Positions 6,950 through 15,139 of a DNA stretch of 64,000 nucleotides are shown here, piece after piece. The stretch is from Planococcus maritimus (GTDB lineage Bacteria; Bacillota; Bacilli; Bacillales_A; Planococcaceae), in assembly GCF_001592825.1 (NCBI RefSeq), contig NZ_LTZG01000001.1:1550001-1614000 (forward strand), given 5' to 3'. How positions within the stretch are numbered: position 1 is the first letter of the stretch; every line of letters begins with the position of its first letter. The notes under the pieces were generated by a model. That model searched no databases, was not told the DNA's origin, and saw nothing but the letters and a program-made list of their open reading frames with translations. Made by a program: the position numbers and the translations under genes.

Positions 6950-8602
6950 CTACCATGTGATAAATCCTTTCGAACCAGGTGGTGCATGTTGAATCATATG
7001 GGTCAGTGGAATCGCGTATGCAATGATGATCAACGCGGCGGCAATACCGATCCATATCCACCAGTTTTCAAGCCATTTCGGTGTATGGGACATATCGCTT
7101 TCCGCCAGCGGAAATTCCACCATCTGGTCAGGCGTTTCCGCTTTTGGCGAAACGAACATCGTCATGATGACGATATACATCAAAATCATGGCGGACAGGA
7201 ACAAAATCGTCCCGCCAATTGCCATCGTCACATGATTCGAGATGATGCCGTCAAACCATTCCATTGCCGACGGGTGGCCGTTGTAACCGCTGTAAGCTGT
7301 GCGGCGCGGTGCCCCCATCAAGCCTAATACGTGCTGAGCGGTAGACATGAGCAGCATGCCAATCGACCACGTGATGATCTGGACAAAGCCGAGGCGTTGC
7401 ATGCGCTTCGTGAAACGGCGCCCCGTCAAATATGGGATGAGCCAGAAGGTCAAGCCCATAAACGTCATCGCGACAGGCGTGCCGACGGTAATATGGAAAT
7501 GCCCGACAATCCATAACGTGTTGTGGACAACTTCATTCAATTGAAAACTGGCGTTGATGATCCCGCCAGCACCACCAGGAATGAAGAATGCCATAGCGAT
7601 GAAAATCGACGTGAAACGGATGTCTCTCCACGGCAATTTCTTGAACCAGCCGAATAAACCCGTGCCGCCTTTTTTACGCCCTGAAATTTCAAAAGTCGCA
7701 AACATCGAGAATGCCGTCATGAGCGACGGCACGATGACCATGAACGTCAAGACGACCTGCAGGAACTTCCAGAAGTTCGAGATGCCCGGCTCCGTCAATT
7801 GGTGGTGGAAGCCAACCGGAATCGAGAACAGGATGAACAAGACGAACGCGAGGCGCGCCAAGGAATCACTGAATACTTTCACGCCAAGCAATTTCGGCAC
7901 GATCGTGTACCAGGCGATATACGCCGGAAGCAGCCAGAAATAGACAAGCGGATGGCCAAAATACCAGAACAGCGAACGGCTCAATTCCACATTGATCGTA
8001 TCCGTCCAGCCGAATGCCCATGGAATGTATTGAAACAATACGGTCGCTACCACTCCGAGACAGGCGATGATCCACAAAATGATGGTGGTAACCGTCATAA
8101 AGGCAAACAAGGGGCTCAATTGTCCTTTATGGTTGCGGCGCCACACCATATAATGGCCGACCAAAGCAAAACTCGAAATCCAGGTACCGACAATAACCAG
8201 CGCCAAGCCCACGTAATAAAACCCGTTTGCTTTCAGCGGGGCATAAAATGTGTAAAGAACAGAAGCTTCTCCGGCGATGATCAGCACTGTAGCCATAATC
8301 GTCCCGAGAAGGGTCACCCATAAACCGATCCACGAAAACAAGCGAACTTTCGGTCCGAAGCTGCCGAGGCTTTTGCTCATACCGGTAATAAAGAAGGCGA
8401 AAATGAAAAAGGTCGTATAAATAAGTGCAAGCAAGACACCGTGCGCGGTAAGAATTTGGTAATAATCTAGCCAAGCCGGGAGCTGAAGAGCGTCGTTGCG
8501 GATAAACACCTGCAAGACGCCCATGAGCGTGCCGATCAAAAATGCAGTATAAGCGACACCTAAGTGCCATAAAGCGATTTTACGTTCTGGTTGGGCAATC
8601 AT
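6950..8602 (-). CDS. cbaB: b(o/a)3-type cytochrome-c oxidase subunit I
   Basis: A 550-aa heme-copper oxidase catalytic subunit in the membrane, reducing O2 to water while pumping protons. About 13 hydrophobic segments are visible. Heme/CuB motifs: W-Y-F-G-H-P-L-V-Y-F-W-L, G-F-H-H-Q-L (the CuB His pair), and W-I-V-G-H-F-H-I-T-V-G. It lacks the long C-terminal subunit-III fusion of caa3 enzymes. Start ATG at 8602 follows GAGGTG by 7 bases and lies 1 bp after the stop of subunit II. The Cba naming follows B-family oxidases of haloalkaliphilic bacteria and archaea. Confidence 0.93.
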   Translation of the reverse strand: MIAQPERKIALWHLGVAYTAFLIGTLMGVLQVFIRNDALQLPAWLDYYQILTAHGVLLALIYTTFFIFAFFITGMSKSLGSFGPKVRLFSWIGLWVTLLGTIMATVLIIAGEASVLYTFYAPLKANGFYYVGLALVIVGTWISSFALVGHYMVWRRNHKGQLSPLFAFMTVTTIILWIIACLGVVATVLFQYIPWAFGWTDTINVELSRSLFWYFGHPLVYFWLLPAYIAWYTIVPKLLGVKVFSDSLARLAFVLFILFSIPVGFHHQLTEPGISNFWKFLQVVLTFMVIVPSLMTAFSMFATFEISGRKKGGTGLFGWFKKLPWRDIRFTSIFIAMAFFIPGGAGGIINASFQLNEVVHNTLWIVGHFHITVGTPVAMTFMGLTFWLIPYLTGRRFTKRMQRLGFVQIITWSIGMLLMSTAQHVLGLMGAPRRTAYSGYNGHPSAMEWFDGIISNHVTMAIGGTILFLSAMILMYIVIMTMFVSPKAETPDQMVEFPLAESDMSHTPKWLENWWIWIGIAAALIIIAYAIPLTHMIQHAPPGSKGFITW

Positions 8603-8603
8603 A

Positions 8604-9071
8604 TCAGTACACCTCAATTTCCGTAGACATCATATGGTGTCCGGTGCCACAGTATTCATTGCACAGAATCAAATACTTGCCCGGTTCTTCAAATGTGTAG
8701 GACTTGGTCGTGATCCGTCCTGGAACGACCATCATATTGACTTTCGTGTTGTCGATCGTAAAGCTGTGCACGACATCTGTGCTGGTGACTTTGAAAATGA
8801 TTTCTTTGCCAGCCGGCACCCGTAAGTCTGGCGCGTTGTAGCCAAAAGCCAGTGCAACGATTGCCACTTGGTAAGTGTCTTCGTCCAATTGCGTCACGCC
8901 TGGGTTATCGAATGGGGCGGTTTCGTTCACTTTCTCCGGGTCGATGGTGTCCATCCCCCCAGACGGCGTGTGATTTTGTGAAAACGCGCTGACGCCGACG
9001 ACGCTCAAAAAGACGATAAGTGAGACGATGCCGAAACTGAGCCAAATTTTCTCGTATTTATGGAAATGCAT
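8604..9071 (-). CDS. cbaA: b(o/a)3-type cytochrome-c oxidase subunit II (CuA subunit)
   Basis: A 155-aa protein with one N-terminal membrane anchor (about residues 10-30) and an extracytoplasmic cupredoxin domain. The CuA ligands are visible: His in D-V-V-H-S-F, then C-N-E-Y-C-G-T-G-H-H-M-M with both Cys, Glu, His and Met. It accepts electrons from cytochrome c. The short single-anchor form is typical of ba3 oxidases. AAGGAGAG precedes the ATG, 16 bp after the subunit IIa stop. Confidence 0.94.
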   Translation of the reverse strand: MHFHKYEKIWLSFGIVSLIVFLSVVGVSAFSQNHTPSGGMDTIDPEKVNETAPFDNPGVTQLDEDTYQVAIVALAFGYNAPDLRVPAGKEIIFKVTSTDVVHSFTIDNTKVNMMVVPGRITTKSYTFEEPGKYLILCNEYCGTGHHMMSTEIEVY

Positions 9072-9087
9072 GATGAATCTCTCCTTT

Positions 9088-9210
9088 TTATCTCGCTACG
9101 TACATCAAATAGACGGCAACCCACATGGCAACGATGATGATGCCAACGAAGAATACACTGACGAGTGTTCCCCTCAAATTCATATCATGATCCGATTGTT
9201 TCTTATCCAT
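9088..9210 (-). CDS. cytochrome c oxidase subunit IIa (40 aa)
   Basis: A 40-aa single-helix protein, first gene of the oxidase operon. It starts M-D-K-K-Q-S-D-H-D-M-N-L-R-G-T, followed by one membrane span ending Y-V-A-R. This closely resembles the COX2A subunits found before subunit II in Bacilli b(o/a)3 operons, which complete the first helix of a short subunit II. It is easily missed because of its length. A GAGGTGG ribosome binding site precedes it. Confidence 0.9.
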   Translation of the reverse strand: MDKKQSDHDMNLRGTLVSVFFVGIIIVAMWVAVYLMYVAR

Positions 9211-9245
9211 TGCTTCCACCTCATCACTTGTTTACTGTTTCCTTT

Positions 9246-9288
9246 AGCATAGGACCTAAGTTTCGGTTTGGCTGTGACATAAATCACA
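9246..9288 (-). promoter_or_regulatory. oxidase operon promoter with consensus Fnr/Crp site
   Basis: A perfect palindrome TGTGACATAAATCACA (9273-9288) matches the B. subtilis Fnr consensus TGTGA-N6-TCACA. A -10-like TATGCT lies at 9246-9251 on the minus strand. A start site near 9240 would put the palindrome centre at about -40, the classical activator position of Crp/Fnr proteins. An Fnr-type regulator gene lies 1 kb away at 10289-10984. Confidence 0.8.
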
Positions 9289-9336
9289 CCTGAGAACTTT
9301 TATTTTTGGTTGTTCATATTTTTGCCAAAATAAAGA

Positions 9337-9359
9337 AAGCCTGCGGGTCGGCAGGCTTT
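9337..9359. terminator. bidirectional hairpin between the oxidase promoter and repeat A
   Basis: AAAGCCTGC/GCAGGCTTT stem with a five-base loop and T residues on the + strand (and shorter T runs on the other). It would end any + strand transcript from the intergenic region or read-through from the right. Confidence 0.6.
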
Positions 9360-9399
9360 TGGAAGTTGCTATTTGTTGGAATGAATAGCGGAGATAGCT

Positions 9400-9647
9400 G
9401 GGGTTAGTGTGTGGCATTGTTTCCCTGTTCTATTGATGCTTCATGTTGGGAGTCGCCGCCGGGCTTTGGGTTGGCCTCTCACTGTAAGCCAAGAAGAACG
9501 CTTGTCTTACTGTGTCGGCTCACCCCTCTGCGCTCGGCGGCTGAGAGATTTCGTTGAGTCGGGTGTGTTTGATCAGATCTGCTTCGATATGCAATTGCCG
9601 GCTAGCAGGGGAATCGCTTCCTGGATTAGACGTGTTTGAGGATAACG
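9400..9647 (+). repeat. dispersed structured repeat A, copy 2 (tandem unit 1)
   Basis: First of two 248-bp tandem units, measured between the matching ATTGTTTCCCTGTTCT blocks at 9416 and 9664. The unit carries complementary GCCGCCG and CGGCGGC arms around smaller paired segments (AAGCC, GGCTC), then GTTGAGTCGGGTGTGTTT and a GCCGGCTAGC/GGGAATCGC tail. Non-coding. Confidence 0.85.
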
Positions 9648-9890
9648 AGGGTTTGCGAGTGACATTGTTTCCCTGTTCTGTTGAAGCTTCATATTAGGAG
9701 TCGCCGCCGGGCTTTGGGTTGGCCTCTCACTGTAAGCCAAGAAGAACGCTTGTCTTACTGTGTCGGCTCACCCCTTTACGCTCGGCGGCTGAGAGATTTC
9801 GTTGAGTCGGGTGTGTTTAACCAAATCTGCGTCTTTATTCAGTTGCCGGCTAGCGGGGGAATCGCTTCCTGGGTAAAGTATCTGGCACAC
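9648..9890 (+). repeat. dispersed structured repeat A, copy 3 (tandem unit 2)
   Basis: Second tandem unit, nearly identical to the first over the central 120 bp including the GCCGCCG/CGGCGGC arms. Differences cluster in the loop (CTCTGCG against CTTTACG) and in the AT-rich linker, so the paired parts are better kept than the unpaired ones. Confidence 0.85.
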
Positions 9891-10009
9891 ATGGGCTTAC
9901 TTCTAAGAATTAACTACCATATTTCCTGCGATCAAAATGACTTAAACTATAAAACATGACGCATTTTCACATCTAATAATGAGTGGATTGAAGAAATTAT
10001 CTTTCAATC

Positions 10010-10190
10010 TAATCATAAAGACGGAGTGGAAGGGGACGACGCCTGAGGGAGCGCCGGCTGGCGAGCCAAATGAGCGGCGATCTTTGCAGCTCATTGTCTC
10101 AACAACACCCGCCCCTCGGCAACCGTGCCCCTGCAACGAAGTCGAAAAGCAGAAGCTTTTCTTTTCAAAGTTCTTTTGTTTCAGTTTCAT
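10010..10190. repeat. GC-rich repeat-like intergenic segment
   Basis: Non-coding stretch with blocks of the kind seen in the other intergenic repeats (GGAGTGGAAGGGGACGACG, GAGGGAGCGCCGGCTGGCGAG, a purine-rich GAAGTCGAAAAGCAGAAGC). It resembles a degenerate copy of the B/C repeat style but does not align end to end with them. The identification is weak. Confidence 0.35.
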
Positions 10191-10262
10191 AACTCCTTTC
10201 CAACCTATTTCTACAGCACACTCTTAAGGAGTTAAACATGAAATTACCAGAGCACATAAAAA

Positions 10263-10281
10263 GCCTGCCGTAGGGGCAGAC
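10263..10281 (-). terminator. terminator of fnr
   Basis: GTCTGCC/GGCAGGC stem, five-base loop, then TTTTT on the minus strand, 8 bp after the fnr stop codon. Confidence 0.85.
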
Positions 10282-10288
10282 TTTGCAA

Positions 10289-10984
10289 TTAGTCGATTTT
10301 GCAGAGGTAGATTGGGCATTCTTCGCAATTGATATCGAATTTCAGTTTAGGAATATTGTATAAAATGATTTTGCCATCCTTCATGCCAACGGTTCCTTGT
10401 TTGCGCAGGTCACTGAGCATCCGATTGACCATTTCGCGGCTCATGCCACAGAAGTTTGCCAACTCCTGGTTCGTCAGCGAAATGTCGATCAACAAGCCTC
10501 CGTCCGCTTCCAGACCGTAGCTGTTGCCGAGGCGAATCAAGGTCGAATACAAAGCTCCTTTTTTGCCATGAAGCATCAAATCGCGAAAGCGCGTCTGGGT
10601 TTTCTGCTGATCAATGCCCATCCATTTCAGAAACGCCATCGCAAGCGCAGGGTCTTTTTCAAGTGATTGCTCCAGTTCTTCTACCGGTATTTTTAAACAG
10701 ACGGTTTTTGTCAGCGCACGGGCGTCCAGCAAATATGTTGCCCCTTCTGCGAACACGGTAATCTCGCCGACCATCTGCCCAGTGCCACAAATTTTCAACG
10801 CCAGTTCCCGGCCGTCCGGAGTGACTTTTCCGATCTGTACTTTTCCGGAACGGAGAATATAGAGACCTTTGACCGCCTCCCCTTCTCGGAAAAGATAATC
10901 GCCTTTTTGATATTCTTTAACTACATGGTTGACCGTCAACAACTTCTCGAGCTCTGGCGTTAAATGATCAGTCCCTGATTCCAA
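10289..10984 (-). CDS. fnr: Crp/Fnr-family oxygen-responsive regulator with C-terminal iron-sulfur Cys cluster
   Basis: A 231-aa regulator: cyclic-nucleotide-like jelly roll (residues 20-130), dimer helix, and a winged helix-turn-helix at T-N-Q-E-L-A-N-F-C-G-M-S-R-E-M-V-N-R (about 172-189). The tail C220-E-E-C223-P-I-Y-L-C228 reproduces the C-X2-C-X4-C spacing of B. subtilis Fnr, whose three C-terminal cysteines bind a [4Fe-4S] cluster; E. coli FNR has its cysteines at the N-terminus instead. The start is TTG with a GGAGGGAG site. It probably acts on the consensus palindrome at 9273-9288. Confidence 0.9.
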   Translation of the reverse strand: MESGTDHLTPELEKLLTVNHVVKEYQKGDYLFREGEAVKGLYILRSGKVQIGKVTPDGRELALKICGTGQMVGEITVFAEGATYLLDARALTKTVCLKIPVEELEQSLEKDPALAMAFLKWMGIDQQKTQTRFRDLMLHGKKGALYSTLIRLGNSYGLEADGGLLIDISLTNQELANFCGMSREMVNRMLSDLRKQGTVGMKDGKIILYNIPKLKFDINCEECPIYLCKID

Positions 10985-11154
10985 AGGGTTCTCCCTCCTA
11001 TTCTGTGTGACTATTTCTTCAAGCGTACCATATTCTTCGCAGCAGTTGGATGCGTTTTCACAATTCAGCCAATGCTTATGGGAAATTTTCTAAAAAAAGA
11101 AGGAAGTTCATTGAACCATAGCGAAAGATAGCAGTATAGAAGGAGGAATGAACA

Positions 11155-11619
11155 ATGACTTTGAAATATTCTCGAATTATGGTAGCAGTGGATGGTTCTA
11201 AAGAAGCCGAATGGGCTTTTAAGAAAGCGACAGCGGCAGCTTCTAGAAACAATGCTGAGCTATACCTCGTGCATGTTATCGATAATCGCTCATTCGGCTC
11301 CATTGAAGCATACGACCGTACAATTGCAGACCGCACGTTGAAAAGCGGGGAAGAATTGCTGGCCCATTACAAAGAACAAGCGGCATCACACGGTGCCACC
11401 AATGTCCATACCATGATTGAGTATGGTTCACCAAAAACGCTCATCCCGAAAAAGCTAGCGAATGAACTGAAAGTGGATGTCATCGTTTGTGGCGCTACAG
11501 GCTTAAATGCTGCGGAACGCCTGATCATGGGGAGTGTTTCCGAGCGCATCGTCCGCACCGCTAAATGCGACGTGCTTGTCGTCCGCAGAAACCAAGAAGA
11601 CATCGACGCAGACGAATAA
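11155..11619 (+). CDS. universal stress protein (UspA family, ATP-binding type)
   Basis: A 154-aa single Usp domain. The N-terminal I-M-V-A-V-D-G-S strand-turn and the G-A-T-G-L-N-A-A-E-R-L-I-M-G-S-V-S-E motif near residues 118-135 fit the ATP-binding G-2x-G-9x-G-(S/T) subclass. It is monocistronic with a GAAGGAGG ribosome binding site and shares a bidirectional terminator with the convergent peptidase gene. The exact role is unknown; Usp genes are often induced by anaerobiosis or stress, which would suit its position next to fnr. Confidence 0.9.
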   Translation: MTLKYSRIMVAVDGSKEAEWAFKKATAAASRNNAELYLVHVIDNRSFGSIEAYDRTIADRTLKSGEELLAHYKEQAASHGATNVHTMIEYGSPKTLIPKKLANELKVDVIVCGATGLNAAERLIMGSVSERIVRTAKCDVLVVRRNQEDIDADE

Positions 11620-11640
11620 CAGGATTTTTTAATATGAAAA

Positions 11641-11667
11641 GCCTTTCCCGGTTGAAGCGGGAAAGGC
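11641..11667. terminator. bidirectional terminator between usp and the M14 peptidase
   Basis: Perfect 10-bp stem GCCTTTCCCG/CGGGAAAGGC with a 7-base loop, flanked by AAAA on the left and TTTT on the right, so it can serve both convergent genes. Confidence 0.9.
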
Positions 11668-11678
11668 TTTTCTTCGTC

Positions 11679-12728
11679 TTATTCGGTTTCGCGGGTTTGT
11701 TGGAATGCCAACGTATCCCAGAACGAGGTATCTTGTGTATCAATCGAACCATCCGCAATGGCACGCACGGTCGATTCCAATGTCGTAATAGTTTGCTTGA
11801 TCAAATAACCGTTGCTCTTTTGCCCAAGAACATAAGGTTCGTATTCGTGGTCGGACATTCCACGCATTTCGAACAATAATGTCGAAATGCCGTATTCGAC
11901 TGCAATGCCGTTGCGGCTAATCGTTTCAGCGTCGCCCCCACGGTATTTGCCGAGATGGCCCCATCCAGTGGAATCGACCGCATCAAACACGACAGCCCCG
12001 AGTTTTTTCGATCCTTCGACGACTTCAGGGTCAGCGTTTGGCGTGGTCGGATAAAGAATCGAACCGGAAACCAATTCGCCGTCGCGTTCACTGCTAGCGC
12101 CTTGATGATGTAAATCGATCATGTAATCGATGTCGTATTTACTCATGACATTTTCATGCAAGGCTTTTGTTTCGGGTTGTATTTTGTCGATATGGTCGCG
12201 GTTCAAGTCTACCCCGACTGCGTTGTAACGGGTCAAATTGCGGTCACCTGACGCTACGTAATCGTCCAATGAGAAATCGACGTCTCCCATGGCCCCGTCT
12301 GCATTAAGCATTGGCACGACTAGGATGTTGACGTTATCTGTGACGCCTTTCATTTTGCCGGTGCCAAGATGCTTGATAAATTCAAGTGCCCCTTCTGTTG
12401 TCAGCTGTTCGTTGCCGTGTTGCTGCGTCAGAAATAGGATGGTCGGATTTTCCGGGTTGCTCAAGTATTTTGCTACGTACAAATCGCGCCCTTTGACGCT
12501 CTGCCCAATGACTTCAAGTTCCATTTGTGGCTGCTTGGCATCCTGCTTTTTCAAAAAGTCTGCCATTTCCGAGTAGGTCGTCAAAATGGATGTGTTGATT
12601 GTTTCATTGCCACCATATCCAGGCCCGTTGCCGACTGCTTCGACGACTGTAGAGTTCAGCGGAACTGCGCTTAATGCAAGAGCCCCTGCCAACGATAATG
12701 TAATTGCCCCTTTTTTCAATGATTTCAT
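11679..12728 (-). CDS. secreted M14-family zinc carboxypeptidase
   Basis: A 349-aa exported metallopeptidase. A Sec signal peptide (M-K-S-L-K-K-G then a hydrophobic core ending about residue 30) is followed by the M14 domain. Zinc ligands are visible as H-G-N-E (H..E) and the later D-L-H-H-Q-G His; V-D-L-N-R-D carries the substrate-binding Arg, and the catalytic Glu is in L-L-F-E-M-R-G. The start is set by AAAGGAG ten bases upstream. The substrate is not evident (peptide tails or cell-wall peptides are possible). Confidence 0.88.
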   Translation of the reverse strand: MKSLKKGAITLSLAGALALSAVPLNSTVVEAVGNGPGYGGNETINTSILTTYSEMADFLKKQDAKQPQMELEVIGQSVKGRDLYVAKYLSNPENPTILFLTQQHGNEQLTTEGALEFIKHLGTGKMKGVTDNVNILVVPMLNADGAMGDVDFSLDDYVASGDRNLTRYNAVGVDLNRDHIDKIQPETKALHENVMSKYDIDYMIDLHHQGASSERDGELVSGSILYPTTPNADPEVVEGSKKLGAVVFDAVDSTGWGHLGKYRGGDAETISRNGIAVEYGISTLLFEMRGMSDHEYEPYVLGQKSNGYLIKQTITTLESTVRAIADGSIDTQDTSFWDTLAFQQTRETE

Positions 12729-12764
12729 CGATTTACCACTCCTTTTTGTATACTGCCATTCCAC

Positions 12765-13004
12765 CCTTTCCCTTTTTCCAGCGTCTTTTCCTGCAATATT
12801 TTTGAAAACGCTTCCTTCGTAATACGAAATAAGAGCTTGAAACCGTCCTCAGCACTATCGAAATATTCGAAAACATGAATTATTCTGCAAAAACATTACT
12901 TTCTACTTATGAATAATTACATTTCCTCCTCTTATGTGTCGCGTATGACAGCTTATACCTAGATTTGATAAGAAACTGTAATAATAAATAGGTTTATGCG
13001 GTGG
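12765..13004. other. intergenic region between the M14 and M23 peptidase genes
   Basis: About 240 bp of AT-rich sequence with no coding signal. It must contain the divergent promoters of both exported peptidases. One TGTAAT half-site resembling a WalR box half is present at about 12977, but no second half-site at the proper spacing was found. Confidence 0.4.
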
Positions 13005-13057
13005 TACAATGGGTCTGCCGGAATTTTTGACGGCTTTTTTTCATGGCTTTAGCCATG
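13005..13057 (+). promoter_or_regulatory. M23 peptidase promoter -10 and 5' stem-loops
   Basis: A -10-like TACAAT (13005-13010) is followed by a GCCG...CGGC hairpin with a run of seven T (13017-13041) and then a perfect CATGGCT/AGCCATG hairpin (13042-13057). The first resembles a weak terminator placed inside the leader, so it may modulate expression. No good -35 is seen. Confidence 0.45.
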
Positions 13058-13131
13058 ATTCATTACTTCAGAAAAGAATTCTTATATAGAGAAAAAGAAA
13101 AATTAAGGGAACACGAAAGGAGCACAACACA

Positions 13132-14451
13132 TTGAACACATGGTCCAAATGGTTCGTCGCAGCACTATCCGCTGTTTTGGCGCTATCAATTTTCTTGCCA
13201 ACAGCTAGTGCTGATAAATTGTCCGACCTCGAAAAAGAAAAACAACAGGTCGAGCAAGAAAAGAACAACTTGAATTCCGAAATCCAGTCAAAAAATAATG
13301 CCATTGCCGAAAATCAAACAAAGCTTGAAAAAATCATGAACAAAATCCAGGAATTGAACGGTGAGATTGAAGAAACACAAGGCAAAATTGACGCTGTTCA
13401 AGCACAAATCGATCAAACGAAAGTCGAAATCGATGAATTGAAAGAATCGATTGAAGAACTCGAACGCAAAATCGCAGAACGCGAAGAGCTTTTAAAAGAA
13501 CGGGCACGCGCCATCCAACTAAGCGGCGGCTCCGTTGACTATATCGACGTCTTGCTTGGGGCAAACAGCTTTGTCGACTTTATCGACCGCGCTTCAGCCG
13601 TCAATACATTGATCGAGGCAGACCGTGACATCATGAGTGAACAAGCAGCAGATAAAGAGCTTTTGGCTGAACAAAAAGCCGAAGTTGAAGAAAAACTCGC
13701 GAAGCAAGAAAGCCAAAAAGCAGAACTTGTGGACTTGAAAGATTCATTGGATGCACAAAAGAAAAAGCAAGACGATTTACAGGATGATTTAAAAGCAGAG
13801 CAAAAACGTTTAGCTAAGGAAAAATCAAAACTTGAAGAAGAGCACGCAGAAGCGATGAACATCAGTTCTTCACTTGAAAAGAAAATTGGCAAAGAACAAG
13901 CCCGTTTAGCGGAAATCGCGCGTAAAGCGGAAGAAAAACGCAAAGCGGAAGAAGCAGCAGCACGTAAAGCGGCAGCTGAAAAAGCCGCACAATCCAACGC
14001 TTCTGCAGCAACGGTTACACAAGCGGCAGCGCCAACATCAAGCGCAGGATTTATCCGCCCGGCAGCTGGGCGCCATACTTCTGGATTCGGCGGCCGTGAT
14101 ATCGGCGCAGGAGCTGAAACACACCTTGGCTTCGATATCGCTAACGTCCCTGGAACACCAATCCACGCTTCAGCGAGCGGTTATGTTTCTTACGCCGGCG
14201 CTATGGGCGGATACGGCAATGTCATCATCATCACTCATGTGATTAATGGCCAAAACTATGCCACCGCTTATGCTCATTTGAATTCCATCAATGTCTCTGT
14301 CGGCCAAGCGGTCTCTCAAGGACAAAACATCGGCGGCATGGGCAACACTGGGCGTTCTACTGGCCCTCACTTACACTTTGAAATCCACATCGGCAGCTGG
14401 AACGGCGCTCGCTCGAATGCAGTCAACCCAGCAGCATATATTGGCGGATAA
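13132..14451 (+). CDS. secreted coiled-coil M23 peptidoglycan endopeptidase
   Basis: A 439-aa exported cell-wall hydrolase. Signal peptide 1-27 (cleavage after T-A-S-A), two long coiled-coil blocks (about 30-115 and 165-290, the PcsB/CwlO-like N-terminal domain), an Ala/Lys-rich linker, and a C-terminal LytM/M23 domain (about 310-439). Zinc ligands are seen in T-H-L-G-F-D and P-H-L-H-F-E. The start is TTG behind AAAGGAG. Proteins of this build are normally controlled by FtsEX and act in elongation or division; no ftsEX is nearby. Confidence 0.92.
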   Translation: MNTWSKWFVAALSAVLALSIFLPTASADKLSDLEKEKQQVEQEKNNLNSEIQSKNNAIAENQTKLEKIMNKIQELNGEIEETQGKIDAVQAQIDQTKVEIDELKESIEELERKIAEREELLKERARAIQLSGGSVDYIDVLLGANSFVDFIDRASAVNTLIEADRDIMSEQAADKELLAEQKAEVEEKLAKQESQKAELVDLKDSLDAQKKKQDDLQDDLKAEQKRLAKEKSKLEEEHAEAMNISSSLEKKIGKEQARLAEIARKAEEKRKAEEAAARKAAAEKAAQSNASAATVTQAAAPTSSAGFIRPAAGRHTSGFGGRDIGAGAETHLGFDIANVPGTPIHASASGYVSYAGAMGGYGNVIIITHVINGQNYATAYAHLNSINVSVGQAVSQGQNIGGMGNTGRSTGPHLHFEIHIGSWNGARSNAVNPAAYIGG

Positions 14452-14473
14452 TTGAAATCCATTATAAACACAA

Positions 14474-14509
14474 GGCAGTATCCGAAAACTTCGGGTACTG
14501 CCTTTTTTT
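14474..14509 (+). terminator. terminator of the M23 peptidase gene
   Basis: GGCAGTATCCG/CGGGTACTGCC stem with a short loop and T7 tail, 20 bp after the stop codon. Confidence 0.9.
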
Positions 14510-14804
14510 GTCTTTATTGGTTTCAGCTAAAAAGTTAAATTTTCCCTTTTATGTGTTAGACTGAAGAAAACAAAAGATGGGAAGGCTCACTCCTGGGCTT
14601 TGTTTCCTTGATTTCTCTTTTGATCGTAGCCACTAGTTTTTGAGTAATCGAATGCAAGTTTCCGGCACATAATTTTTCGTACGAACTCATGGTCACGGAT
14701 CAGCCAATGTTATCCCTTGTTTTACTGATGGTTTCACCGTTTGTGTTGGAGATTTGATTTATTTGAGCAAAAGATTTAACCAATTTCTGAAAAGAGGTGC
14801 AGGA
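14510..14804. other. gene-free stretch before the small membrane protein gene
   Basis: About 300 bp with no supported gene, repeat or strong structure. It presumably holds the promoter of the downstream membrane protein gene. Confidence 0.4.
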
Positions 14805-15098
14805 ATGGAATCTGATTCAGTGAAAAAAGAGAAAAAGATCAACAGCCCCTACTTTCCTTTGAGTATTGGTGCTATTGGAATGTTGCTGCTGACTTTTGGC
14901 ATTTTTGAATTGTTTCTCGACGATATTGATATGAATCTCACACCCGCCCAGTTTCTTCTGCCATCTTTGGGCCTAATCATCTTGGTGCACTATATCTATT
15001 ACTTAGAAAGAAAAGCGGGTATCAGCAATAAGCTGATCTGGATCCGGGCATTGGCGATCATACTAGTTCTAGCGGTCGCGGTATACATCGCTTATTGA
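14805..15098 (+). CDS. small three-span membrane protein, family not recognised
   Basis: A 97-aa protein with a charged N-terminus (M-E-S-D-S-V-K-K-E-K-K) and three hydrophobic segments at about 17-38, 48-65 and 76-96. The start is chosen because GAGG precedes the ATG; an upstream in-frame TTG has no ribosome binding site. No catalytic motif is visible. It is monocistronic and its function is unknown. Confidence 0.6.
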   Translation: MESDSVKKEKKINSPYFPLSIGAIGMLLLTFGIFELFLDDIDMNLTPAQFLLPSLGLIILVHYIYYLERKAGISNKLIWIRALAIILVLAVAVYIAY

Positions 15099-15139
15099 GC
15101 GGGTGTATGCTCGTAAATTAGGCGTGCTTCCATGAACCG

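Noticed and set aside
7799-8323. 174-codon frame on the plus strand opposite the oxidase subunit I gene
   Set aside because: Pure antisense shadow of a strongly conserved gene; rich in His, Arg and Gln and without a ribosome binding site.
9400-9890. CRISPR array
   Set aside because: Only two units of 248 bp, with repeated sequence far longer than CRISPR repeats and no spacers or cas genes.
9409-9959. Two plus-strand frames of 76 and 92 codons inside the tandem repeat A
   Set aside because: They are the same repeat translated twice, lack ribosome binding sites, and the conservation pattern follows RNA pairing, not codons.
12803-12816. CcpA cre-like sequence TGAAAACGCTTCCT upstream of the M14 peptidase
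   Set aside because: Two mismatches in the conserved right half make it too weak to claim.
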